This document shows positions 11,412 through 21,760 of a stretch of 64,000 nt of DNA, piece after piece. Location of the stretch: NCBI GenBank assembly GCA_037176845.1, contig JAYKXP010000140.1:51825-115824 (forward strand), written 5' to 3'. The notes beneath the pieces are model-generated. The model saw only the letters and a list, made by a program, of their open reading frames with translations, did not search any database and had not been told where the DNA came from. Position 1 is the first letter of the stretch; every line of letters begins with the position of its first letter. Origin of the DNA: Paramarasmius palmivorus (lineage: Eukaryota; Basidiomycota; Agaricomycetes; Agaricales; Marasmiaceae). The position numbers were made by a program, and so were the translations under genes.

Positions 11412-14400
11412 ATGAGCAGCCGTATCACCAGGTCGAGGAGAGCAGTGCTCATAGGCCCTTCATGTAGGCTTTCTCAGTTATTTGAGGTCGTCGTCATAAC
11501 TGAACCACTTGTTTTCACAGCCGCATCCAAACAGAGCGCGAAAGCTTCTGTTTCGAAAACAGGTATCTATTCATTCCCGTTTTTTCTTTGGTCTATTGCT
11601 AACACGATTTTAATATAGCCCCACAACGCGCACCTAAAACAAAGGAGAGTTCTAGTTCAAAGAAGGGCAACAAGAATGGTACGTGTTCACTGCTATGGAA
11701 TAGATTTGTTGCTAATTTAATAATCCAGGGTCTTCAAAAACATCGGTAGAGTTAACTGAAGGTTGTTCGTCCTCTCTTGATCCATCTGTATACGCTCATC
11801 ATGATTCACAGAGCTCCGACTTTTGACAATCAGGCGGGATGAAGCGTCATCGGCACTGAAAGTCGCCCAGGGAGCTACAGCAAGAGCGGAACAAGCATTA
11901 GAGGAGGCCAAGATTGCAGCGCAAGACGACCCCTCCGAGGCAGCAACGACTCGAGTGAAGCAAGCTGTGGAAGACCTTGGGAAGGAGAAGGACGCCTGCA
12001 ATGATGCGTCTCAGAAGTTTTCCCGGTTGAAAGGGCAGGTAACTCGTATGGGGACGGCCTTGGGTGACTACTATGTTTTTTTTGTAGACGTTTCACTTAC
12101 TGTTCTCAAGGGGCTGCCCAAAAGCGGGAGAACGCTCTGACTGCGCGCCAAAAGAAAAAACAGCCACCCCCAGTGTCAAACGGACAAATTGACGACTCTG
12201 ATAGTGAGCTGACCGACATAGATGGTCCGCATTCAATGTTTCTCATCGTTACTCACCTCATACTTAATCATCCCCGACAGCTATTTCAAAGACCTTGGAC
12301 AAACTAGCTCAGCCAGAGCCGAAGTCATTCTTGAACGTCACTTTGCCGGCACATAAAAAGCCTGAGAAGGCTAGCAATGGTCTGTGTTGAATGTACCTCT
12401 ATCGAAGTGTTTGATTAATACTATTATTCAGGTGACATTCGCGGTTCAGTGACCCTGCCTGGGACTGAAGACAATCAACAGCAAGTGGTGCAACCGAAAT
12501 CATCGCCGCTCCAGCCACCTCAGAGGCCTGACACGGAAGGAGATACCATACTACCACTGTCTAGTCCCACCCCCGGGAAAGAGACCCTTTCAAACAGTTC
12601 AGGGTCAGCTTCTGAAGGTGGCGTACCTGATCAACAAGGTTCACCACCGCCTAGGCTTGCTGATCCGGGAAACGCGGCGCATCGCACAAGTAGCGATCCA
12701 GTTGTGTCCCAACAACTTCCAGACGATGATTCTGTTCAACGTCCCGACCAGGGTGCTAAGCATGGCCTTGACGTCGACACCGACATTCCGGAGACGGGGC
12801 AGCCGCGGGAAAAACGTGCCAAAGGTGAAAATTTGGTTTTATTGGCAATTGAGCGACACTCATTGTTTATATATCTCCTTCAGCCTCACCTAAGCCTTCC
12901 GACACCGTCGATCTTCCTGACCCGACTCAGCCAAAGGAAGATCAGAATGCACCACATGGACTCGAGAAGAATCCCACGTCGTCTAGCATGGATCCAGATA
13001 TTGAGCCGCAGGTGATTACGGACCCAAGCATCGAGGATATCGTATCAACAGAGCGGGACAAAGGTGTGTTGTGCCTGGGTGCTAGTACTCTGTTGAGCGC
13101 TGACGTATCTCCCAGATGTTGCTATTGACACCAATGTACCTGTCACTGACACGAACCGCAATCCCCCAGAGGAAGAAGATGAGTTAGAGTCCGAGGGAGA
13201 GGCACCAGCTCGTGGAAAGAAACGAACGTCAATCATTACCTCTGACGCCGAGGACGGTGAGCTTGATGTGGCTATTCTCGTTTCCCGAGTCTCATCTCCA
13301 AGTGTAGACCAGCCGACAGAAGTGAGCACCCAGGATGCACAGGGTTCAAAGGGCGCAAAGGGTTCAAAGGGCGCAAAAGGTTCAAAGGGCGCAAAAGGTC
13401 AGCGAACAATTTCAATAGACAAACATTTCTGCTGACCACTAGTCGTTGCAGGCACGCGTAGCAAGAATCCAAGCCAGAAAACTGGAAAGCGTAAGACGTC
13501 GGCTGCAGATGATGTCGGTGAAGACTCTGGAGGTGAGTTTTATTGGTATCATAGTGGCTGGCAGCTCAAATCATGTTCATTATAGAACCTCCTCAAAAAC
13601 GCCTAAAGGTGGCCGACCCTGAAGATGGCCTTGATGACCACGAAAGAGTGGAAACTCCGCCGAAGCGAGGTATGTGCCATTCTGTGTGATATGTACGCCA
13701 GCGCTCATGCCTGTTCGTAGCACGAAATCCTCGCTCTACCCCTCGACGAAGAGATCTGGGTGCAGGGAAAGACGAGGTTCTGGATGGTGAAGACGAAAAT
13801 AGACTCAGTGAGTGAAAGTGTCATAAGGCCTCATCAAATTTACCATTATTGATCCATATAGAAAAAATCCGGGCTTGGTTTCAGCAGGCAGTCTCGGGAG
13901 CTGGGCCGTTCGACATCACTCAACCTCCGGCGTCGTTAGGGATCCGGACACTGCTCTACAAATCAGCCTGGCTCTTACCCGAGCTGGTTACAACATCAAA
14001 GGAGATTGCGCTCACAGCTCTCGTGTCAGGGGACGGGAACCTGATTTGCCGCTATCACACCAAGAATGAGAAATCCTTGGAGAATCCCGGTTATGTCGAT
14101 GGACAGAACGACACTTTGTACGGACGACCATGGAACCCCCTTCACTCGAAAGAGAAGGACAAGCTGCTTGACGCCCAGGAGGAAGCCACGAAGGATGTCC
14201 CACAACCCTTGCTACACCCGCGGGACATGAAATGGCAAACTCCTGGGTGGAAGCGCGTGGATGAGCGAGATGAGGACGCGACGGAGTGTGGTTGCTCCTC
14301 CCGAGACATGCTTCTTGACATGTGGATGTGGAAGACAGCAGTCCTTACCTCCCCTACTTCCGAACTCACTGATGGCTGGCGTGCAGATTTCCTCGATCCT

Positions 14401-14697
14401 CGCAAGCGCGCATTGGTCTGCCAGCAATATCGCGAAAGTTCGTTGCTCGACATTGACGACCTGTATCCCTTGGCTTCGGAGAACGGCAAATGGGTTAAGC
14501 GTGACGAATTTCATATTCGTCGTGTTCAGGCTCAGCGTGCTTTGGAGTTGGTCGAAAAAGGTGAACGTGCTCGGGCGGCCAAAGATAAGAAGGATGAGGA
14601 GCGAGGTGATGCCGAAATTTCGGCGGCCATGCACCCACCGAAACCAGTTGGGATGGAGGAGTTGGACGCCGCAAAGGAGATTATCACTTCTGATTAG
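11412..14697 (+). CDS. KDZ-element cargo protein F: large, mostly disordered, 14 exons (858 aa)
   Basis: Fourteen exons from 11412 to 14697, several only 33-60 nt, join to 858 codons plus stop; all internal joins are phase 1. The N-terminus is basic (MSSRITRSRR). Residues 110-180 form an Ala/Glu/Lys coiled coil with a QKKKQPPP patch. About 350 residues of acidic and Pro/Ser-rich linker follow, with a threefold GSKGAK repeat near 479-496 and Lys/Arg clusters (KRKTS, PPQKRLKV, TPRRRD). The last ~280 residues, encoded by one long exon from 13862, look globular. They contain IRAWFQQAVSGAGPFD, HPRDMKWQTPGWKRV, ATECGCSSRDMLLDMWMW and an Arg/Lys-rich C-terminal helix. I recognise no family. The uniform phase-1 exon pattern suggests growth by exon duplication; that is inference. 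Confidence 0.75.
13343..13396 (+). repeat. 18 bp coding minisatellite (three copies)
   Basis: Three near-perfect copies of ggttcaaagggcgcaaag encode GSKGAK x3 in cargo protein F. The array ends at the exon 10 donor, so unit number could vary without changing frame. Confidence 0.9.
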
Positions 14698-15120
14698 CAC
14701 AAATGTTACCGTTACCATGGCTTTGTATGTAATTAGAAAATTGAACCGTTTCTGATGTTTTCTCCACACGTACAACAGAACTGCGTGACTACACCTTATC
14801 AGAACTTATCTCCTTTCCAAAGAGTGCGCTTGGCATGGGTTAGTTGGCACTGGAATGTTCCTGGTAGCATTGTATCAAGATTGGCATCAAATTAAGCTTG
14901 TCGTCCTTTTTTCTCAGAGTGTTTCAATAACAACAGCCACAGGACTTAAAAAGAGGGAGCGGTAGATTTCTAGGGTTATTGAACATATTCTATTTAGCAT
15001 ACAAGATAATTGATCAAACCAACACTTCAAAGTATGAGTACGTATCAAAAATAAACCTCGTCAGACCAGGTAATATCTTGCCGGATTCTGGGCAAACTAC
15101 ATCACCATGTGGTCAGCAAA
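14698..15120. other. Gap between convergent cargo gene F and the F-box gene
   Basis: No gene seen. AT-rich stretches fit 3' UTRs. An alternative last exon of the F-box gene may fall here (see that entry). Confidence 0.5.
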
Positions 15121-16695
15121 TCATTGATGAAATGAACAGGTGAATGAGACGTACCGACGATACACCTCATTGTGACAGTCGCAATAGTTATATCGGAGCA
15201 AGCAAGTGCACTCATTGACGATACCATTGCTGGCAACTGACAGGGTGTCTGAGTCTGAATCTTCCTCCGAGTCCGAATCCATTCGATACGTTTGGTGACG
15301 CCAGTCGATGTGCTCCAGTGGAGGAAGCCGGTCGGTGAAACGTCGGAAATTGCAATGAGGCAAGATAACCGACAAAGCCTCGGTTTCGGGGGGCAGGTTG
15401 AACATGTACACGGTATGGATCTGAGGATTGCGAGTGTGAAACTGAACGAGGGAATTATGATAATCAATACTGAAATATGTGGTGGATTTCGTCCAGTCGA
15501 AGGTGAACTCGGTGAGAGCGGGAGCATCGAACCAATTGAACAAGTCAGGGCCGACATGGCCCCAGTAATCTTCGTCGGCAAAGTGGAACGAGGTGAGATT
15601 CGGTAAAGCGATTCGGGCCTGCAAGACATGAGTCGCGGGGGCATTGCCTGCAATTTGCCAGTTTCCTGTCCTGGAGTCAACGCCGCTGACAAGGGACACC
15701 GTAATCGAGGGAACGTGTACCGCAGTCTGAAGCACAAGTAGAACCGTGCGACTGCTACCTCGAATACGGAGATGTTGGACTGTCAGAGGGAGTTGATGGG
15801 GCGGGTCGTTGAAGTTGGGCAGTTCCCATGCGTCAACTGCCGAGATGGACAGGGAATAAAGGGGGATAGCGGAAGAACTGGCCATCTCCAAGAACTTGGC
15901 AATTGTGGTGACACGTGAGAGGTGCACTGATGTTATTCGGGGGGCGACCATTGGGAATTGGTCCCGAGCAAGAAAAAGGGGAGCTGCAACATATGAAGGG
16001 CCAATGAATGCAAAGCTCCTCCATGGACGTGTCCTCAGCTGCTCCATAAGCGGACATATAGAGAGGGAAACGGCTAATGGAATGGGTGGACTATAATTGC
16101 CTGGATCAGGCACCTCAACAAGGATGTCGAGTGGCCATGCTCCAGTGAGGGCAAGAAGGTTGGAAATGTCGCGTGGAATGGTAGCGGGGTGATGGGGACA
16201 ATTGATCCGTCGCCGAAGTCGGATGTTAGACAACAGCTCAGGGTGTTGCTTCACCAGAGCGTGGAACTTGCGTGACAGCACCGAGAGGACGCTTATCTGG
16301 GGGCAATAGAGGAGAGGTAGCGGTGGATTGGGTTGCACAAAAGAGGCATCGATCTCAACCACTGGTGTCGCGTACTTCAAAATGCGTACAAGGAGTTCGG
16401 TAGGACAACGATGGAAAGGAGACGTAAGCCAACGGAGGTTCTGCCTGTATCGATGAAGGGTGTTCCGAAGTCGAGTGTATTGGCTGTCAGTCATATCGCC
16501 AAAGATATGAGCATCGTGAAGCCATGTAGCCGCTGTGAATGTGCGGCTGAGCTCAGATTCGATGACCGCCTTCTGGAGTTTCCAGTTGCCGACACTAACA
16601 CTGTTGAAAGAAAAAAAAAACAATGAGCAGACGTTTTGAGGGTAGAAAGGATTTTACCAAGGGAGAGGGGGCAATGTTTCAACGAGGTGAACCAT
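15121..16695 (-). CDS. F-box protein carried inside the KDZ element (505 aa)
   Basis: A 38 nt first exon (16695-16658) joins at phase 2 to one long exon (16600-15121), giving 505 codons. The F-box is seen near residue 77 as FHRCPTELLVRILKYATPV. Before it sits the usual helical leader of Agaricomycete F-box proteins. After it comes a region of hydrophobic repeats with Leu-rich strands typical of substrate-binding LRR-like domains, and the C-terminus is acidic (DSDSEEDSDSD). F-box proteins bind Skp1 in SCF ubiquitin ligases; the target here is unknown. An optional intron near 15144 with GTACGT donor would swap the last residues for a tail ending TWSDEVYF. It lies between the element's TIRs, so it is either captured cargo or a functional accessory. 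The family is expanded in Agaricomycetes, which makes capture plausible. Confidence 0.82.
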
Positions 16696-16867
16696 GAAGT
16701 TAGTGCTGAGTATAACATGCATGATGACGACGAGACAAAGCGAAAGCTGGAGGTGTGCCAAAAGATGAGAGGTGGACAAGGGGAGAAAACAAACGACGAA
16801 CCGCGTTCAAAAAGGGTGCACTATTTGCAACCGTTTGTACTGGCGTGGTGTGTTTTCTGCAACGTTG

Positions 16868-16970
16868 TCTGTTCTTGAGAACTGTCGGTCACTTGGAGAA
16901 GTAGCGGGAGTTCTTGAGAACTGTCGGTCGCTTGTAGAAGTGGCGGCAGTTCTTGAGAACTGTCCGAGAG
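16868..16970. repeat. Three spaced palindromic motifs inside the right TIR
   Basis: Three copies of gttcttgagaactgtc follow one another about 42 bp apart. They have the same GTTC-N4-GAAC architecture as the TIR sites but a different centre (TTGA). They lie about 300 bp inside the TIR boundary and have no counterpart at the same place on the left. Confidence 0.8.
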
Positions 16971-17261
16971 GTTCAAGGGGCGTCATCATTCTTTGACCAC
17001 ATGATGTATGTGATGTTTGCTAGAGGGGTTTGAAAGACTGAATATCACATAGCTATCTGGATATCCATTGTTGGTGCGTACTGATGGTAAGTGGTGACAG
17101 TTCTGATGAGCCGTCGCCGATGGCTAAGCTCTAATGCAGTCCTTGTGAACCATCGTAGAACTGCGTTGAATTCCAGGGTTTGAATAACAGCTTTGGTGTT
17201 CCTAGGCTGGCGAAAGGTCGTGCAGTTCGTGTGAACTGTAGGTGAGCGAAATAAGTGGCGA

Positions 17262-18436
17262 CAGTTCTCCTGAACCGTCGAAGACATCTGAGGTCGACGA
17301 CAGTTCTCATGAACTGCCCTCAGACCCCGCAACAGTTGAGAGTTTCTGTGAGAGATATTGTGTTTCTAAGCGTGGAATGGTGTTGGAAGAGGCGTATATC
17401 GATAATTGTCGGACAGTTCGTATGAACCATAGGTGGTGAAAGTAGGTGGTGGCAGTTCTGATGAACCGTCGAAGCCTTCTGAGGTCGACGGTAGTTCTCA
17501 TGAACTGCCCTCAGACCCCGCAACAGTTGAGAGTTTCTGTGAGAGATATTGTGTTTCTAAGCGTGGAATGGTGTTGGAAGAGGCGTACATCGATAATTGT
17601 CGGACAGTTCGTATGAACCATAGGTGGTGAAAGTAGGTGGTGGCAGTTCTGATGAACCGTCGAAGCCTTCTGAGGTCGACGGCAGTTCTCATGAACTGCC
17701 CTCAGAACCCGCGACAGTGGAGGATCTCTGTGGTAGATAACGTGTTCATCGAGCGCGAATTGATGTTCGGAGAGGTGTATAGTAAGGATTGCTGGATGGT
17801 TCATGTGAACCATAGATGGTGAAAGTAGGTGGTGGCAGTTCTGATGAACCGTCGAAGCCTTCTGAGGTCGACGGCAGTTCATGAGAACTGCCGTCAGAAC
17901 CCGCGACAGTGGAGGATCTCCATGGTAGATATCGCGTTTCCTGGGCGTAGAATGCTGTCGGAAGGGGTGTGGAGTGACAGCGGTTCCATGGTTCATATGA
18001 ACCGTGGTTGAGGAAAGTAAGCGGGGACAGTTCTAATGAACCGTCGAAGACATCTGAGGTCGACGACAGTCCTTATGAACCGCTCTCAGAACCCACGACA
18101 GTTGAGGATCTCCGTAGTTGATATCGTGTTTCTGGGATCTTGGATGGTCCTACGACAGCAATAGTGCGTTGAATGTGTGACAGTCCATGTGAACCGTCGA
18201 AGACATCTGGGGGCTGCGACAGTTCTCATGAACTGTCGGCCTGAGACCTATAGCACCATGAGCAACAGTGCTATACCAAGTAAAAATATCGTTTACGCAC
18301 CAGATGCCCTTATTAGCCCGCGTGCAGGTACAGTTCACTGGAACCGCCCTGCCTCTGTTGATGGAGTGACGGTTCTAAGGAACCGTGGGATACTTGCTCA
18401 CATGGCTACAGTTTCCATGAACGCTCTCAACGATAA
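17262..18436 (-). repeat. Right terminal inverted repeat
   Basis: Inverted partner of 1-1175. Beyond 18436 the sequence changes to AT-rich unique DNA, but the exact end cannot be fixed because the matching left flank is outside the window. Confidence 0.92.
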
Positions 18437-18511
18437 TTGTATATTTAATTTATGTAGACGCTCAGTTATATTGTGAACATATGGTATTTACAGTGTCGGG
18501 ATTGTGTGAGA

Positions 18512-18529
18512 ATGTGGGCGCGCCCACAT
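18512..18529. promoter_or_regulatory. 18 bp perfect palindrome just outside the right TIR
   Basis: ATGTGGGCGCGCCCACAT is its own reverse complement and lies 75 bp beyond the TIR in otherwise AT-rich DNA. Function unknown. It could be a hairpin former or a protein site at the insertion flank. Confidence 0.5.
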
Positions 18530-18931
18530 CATTTTTCTGACCTAGTTCACATAATTTAGTGGGTTTGTAATTAGTCGCCTATCCGGGACATTGTGAGCTT
18601 AGTACTACGCTATGTAAGTATATGTACGTGGCTCTTTCAGCCTCCAAAAATGAGATGTGGTACTGTGATTCGTACTCCAAGAAAAAAGGTGTTCGATGGT
18701 CCCAGGGTCGCGCTGCAATTTGGGGCCTTCTGCACATGCGAATAACCCGGGATCGGGAAACGCATAACCGCCATTCGGGATACTCTCCTTCTTTGGCCGT
18801 TTGCTCGTATCGATCAGAGCTAGTACTTGAACCCAGATGTTTGGCGACGGGGGTGTATGAGGTGTTTGAGGTTCGGCGAACTAAACTTGTTGCGATGAAC
18901 TTGTTGAACTTTGTCTTTCGCGGGTCGTGGA

Positions 18932-19391
18932 TTAGCTGCGTCTTCTTGGACAGTGCAGAGTCAGCTTACACTGGGCCGTTCGGTGTTTCTTCGTGTTAGT
19001 CCGTGTTGGTCCGCTGCTCGGGATCTTGGGGTCACCAGGCAGTGACAATGGTGGCGTAGAGAAAGGATTTGGACAGGAGATTAGAGTACGTAGATAGGTC
19101 TCTATTGCTTCGGCCTTGGTAACGTCGTTATCGCCCTCGTAAAGGATTGTTGCCCCCGGCCTCAAACTGCGTAGAATCCCCATTTCTTCGGGCGTGGTGA
19201 AGGAGATGGTGACATGGGCTGGGTTGAACGCGCACTGCTCCCCTGGGGTGATGAACCATACTGGGATCCCTGCCTTGCGAAGTTACTTGCACTCGGTGAT
19301 GTTGTTGGTGAAGGCCCCAATTCGTTCGACGTCTGATCGTCTAGGAAGTCCACTGGTGGACATCGAAGGTTGGAGAACTTCTTCAATGTCC
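18932..19391 (-). pseudogene. Remnant of an Agaricomycete protein of unknown function
   Basis: The minus strand reads a frame through RRSDVERIGAFTNN, a premature TAA after ITECK, then LRKAGIPVWFITPGEQ and SLRPGATILYEGDN before decaying into Pro/Ser-rich sequence. The block with IGAF and AGIPVWF is familiar from abundant hypothetical proteins of mushroom genomes, but I cannot name the family. No start, no splice structure and an internal stop mark it as dead. Confidence 0.5.
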
Positions 19392-20119
19392 CTTATGCAC
19401 AAGATATGAATCGCTAACCAATGACAGTGTGATCAAAGGGTTGTGGATGGTGTCGCGTCGTCTTCAACAAATTGGTTGTTGATCCTTTGGTATACATGGC
19501 AAGTTCCAAGGTAAGAAAGAGGTACAGAAGACGTGTTGAGAAGTGTTGTTCGTCATGATCTGGTGTTGCTTGTCAGACGTTGTTGAGGAATAGTGTGGAC
19601 ATGGCGGGCTAAGCTGCGTAGTTAGTTATGATGTACTATGTAACCCGAAACACATTGCATTAACTGACCAATAAATGATCTAGCAGCGGCACCAAGGGGC
19701 TGCAAGGGTGTTGAAGAAGGGAGATGAGAGATGGGAAGGAAATAGTTTCTTGAAGAAATATTCGAAGCCCTCTGGCAGTTACCTTATCTAATCGCGTCGG
19801 AGACTCAATTTGCTGAGTCTGCGGAGCGTTTCTCAACCGATCACCAGATACCAACTTTTCCCTTCTCCAGTGCCCTATAGGCAATACTGTCCTGAGGATA
19901 CTACTAGTGCTATCTTCCTTAGACGGCTAGTATAAGGTTGGCTAGATGCCCTCCTTGCCGGCTCCGAACTGCAAGACTCTAACTTTGACTCAACTCTGAC
20001 TCAAGACTCGAAGACATCGACTTCATAGAGCATGCAGAGCTCATTCATTTGTTGGTTGGACACTTTAAAGAATATTCGTCATATTGCTTGACTTCTGTGG
20101 TACGTATTGGCTAACTTTG
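19392..20119. other. Flank without recognisable genes
   Basis: Nothing supportable as coding. Short frames on both strands have no start context or splice logic. Confidence 0.5.
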
Positions 20120-20480
20120 TCTCAATACCCTACTGACGTGTTTCTGTTGACCTGTATCTTTCCTGCCTTCATACGCTCACACCACGTCTTTGTGTTTTGG
20201 TCCAATTTCTCAATCCGATCGTCCTCAGCCCCGAGTTCTGGCTCTATCCCACTCTCCAGCAGATCACGGCCAAGGCATCGGGGGAGTGGAGTCGATAGTC
20301 GGTGAATGCATAGGTCGCAGTCAGAGGGAACTGCCTGCGGATCACTGTGCATTCACTTTTAGATCATCCGACCTTGTACTTCGCACAACTGAGCGGTTCT
20401 AACGGTCCCCGAGTGCTTCTAGCTGATATTGAAGCTCGACAATGCTCTCGTCGCTCAATGCAGGCTCGGCTGGGTCTAGG
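20120..20480 (-). pseudogene. Remnant of a Pif1-like (Helitron-type) helicase C-terminus
   Basis: Minus-strand fragments read FPLTATYAFTDYR and, after an internal deletion and frame change, EPELGAEDDRIEKLDQNTKT followed by WCERM. This order resembles the C-terminal end of the Pif1-like helicases of Agaricomycete Helitrons, where an AYAFTDYRxQGQT block precedes an EPELxAEDxR tail. Stops and the missing DNA between the blocks show decay. Family call is from memory of the pattern. Confidence 0.5.
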
Positions 20481-20754
20481 AAGATGTCAACGATTTCTCC
20501 TCAGCCTTCTTTCTCTCCACCAAAGCATACCGTTCTGGCATTATTAAAGGACCATTTTGAGTGCTGTCTTCAGCTGTACATACGAAGGGGCTCTCCAGTT
20601 TGCCGCGAGATTGCTGGACAATAGACAATTTTGGAGTATCGGCGCTTATTGTTGATCCAACAAGTTGACGACGAATCCATGAAGGACCTAGATGTCTATG
20701 CATATGGCTCGAATGGACTGTTCAGCGCGTGTATTATGTAGAATAATAAGTTTT

Positions 20755-21340
20755 CAATGTTCATACCAAATGGCGAGCCAGGTGGTAGGCCGGCGCAGCC
20801 GGCGCTGAGTATGTACACATGTAAGGCATAAAATATACATATGAGTTAGCGTAAAAGAGCATTGCACGACCGAACTTCGACAAGAAAACCGCAATACAAC
20901 AAGCGTGAGCACGCCAAAACCCTTTTCTTCACTATTTCTGCGCCATACCTCTACTACTGCCCCTAGGCTCACCACGATATCTAAACCCACTTCCTCCCCT
21001 TCTACAACCTTTCCCTGCACCCTTTCCTTCCCTGCTTCTACCACCGCCGCCGAACCCACATCCGTGTCCGGCGTCGCTACTCACGCGTTCTCGGTCCCTA
21101 CTTTCCTTCTTCTCCACAACTCTCTCAACCAGGTAACTTCAAACCACCAGCTCGCTTTGGGTGGTACAGCGTCAAACGAAGCGAATTGCACGAACGCACA
21201 CCCCTTGTGTTTCACGATCTCCAAAGAATCGAGGAATCCGAACTTGGATAGGGCTATAGGCGTAGGAGGTGGTGTGAGGGAGATACATTCTGTATTGTAG
21301 TGGTGGTGGTGGTGCTGCCTGTTGGAGGGTTGAGGTGGCC
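20755..21340 (-). pseudogene. Unit 1 truncated copy of the G3BP-like 3' end
   Basis: Minus-strand reading gives KFGFLDSLEIVKHKGCAFVQFAS, interrupted, then RDRERVSSDAGHGCGFGGG and a Gly/Arg tail ending in AQK. It matches the RRM and RGG end of the real gene at 48027-49520 but with frame breaks and no NTF2 domain. The 3' flank also matches the real gene's 3' flank. Confidence 0.8.
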
Positions 21341-21404
21341 GGGTGGAGATGGCAGGAGCGACGACTTTAAGTCAGCAAAAGAAATGGAGAAAAGTCAAAA
21401 TATC

Positions 21405-21760
21405 TTGCTTTACCTTATTTTATTTCTGACACAGACTCCAGCGAGACAGTAGCAACGGCTAGTAATCTAAATCCAAAGTCCTCGAACGTTGAACGTTGAA
21501 CATTGAACATTGAACATCGCAATCCCAAAGTCTGAATATCCTTTGACTTGTTGCAGAGCACGCACATCGGACGCGAGAATGTCGAGAAGTAGTCCGAGTC
21601 CTAAAATGTGATAACACAACGCACAACCTCGACCGAAAGAGCCCAAATGAGGAGACGAAAGAGATTGAGCTGTCCGAGCATGGCGAGCGTTCAGGTCAGA
21701 GATTCCACAGTAAGCGCCCAGAGTGACACTTTGCTTCGCACATCCATCAACCCGACCTGC
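21405..21760 (-). pseudogene. Unit 1 remnant of unidentified gene X
   Basis: Matches units 2-4. The minus strand carries the degenerated counterpart of the tail VSLESVSEIE-stop seen best in units 2 and 3. It contains a short run of an 8 bp repeat (gttgaaca-like, about 21486-21520). No intact copy of gene X exists in the window, so function is unknown. Confidence 0.5.

Larger units (their letters stand above)
1..18436. mobile_element. Giant KDZ-type DNA transposon with long TIRs and cargo genes
   Basis: Near-identical inverted repeats of about 1.17 kb bound this segment: position n on the left pairs with 18437-n on the right. Between them is an intact-looking KDZ transposase at 3740-6731 plus six other genes at 1811-3232, 6815-8295, 8333-8921, 10123-11033, 11412-14697 and 15121-16695. 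KDZ (Kyakuja-Dileera-Zisupton) transposases are known in basidiomycetes, often with fused zinc clusters. The near-perfect TIRs and unbroken transposase suggest a young, possibly autonomous copy. The left tip coincides with the window edge, so exact termini and target-site duplication are not visible. Cargo status of the accessory genes is inferred only from their position. Confidence 0.85.

Noticed and set aside
1..18436. Expectation of a TET/JBP dioxygenase partner, as reported for some fungal KDZ elements
   Set aside because: None of the cargo proteins shows the HxD...H 2-oxoglutarate dioxygenase pattern, so no such gene is claimed here.
18622..18999. 125-codon frame just outside the element
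   Set aside because: No motif, biased composition or splice support, and the opposite strand carries a recognisable gene remnant overlapping its end.
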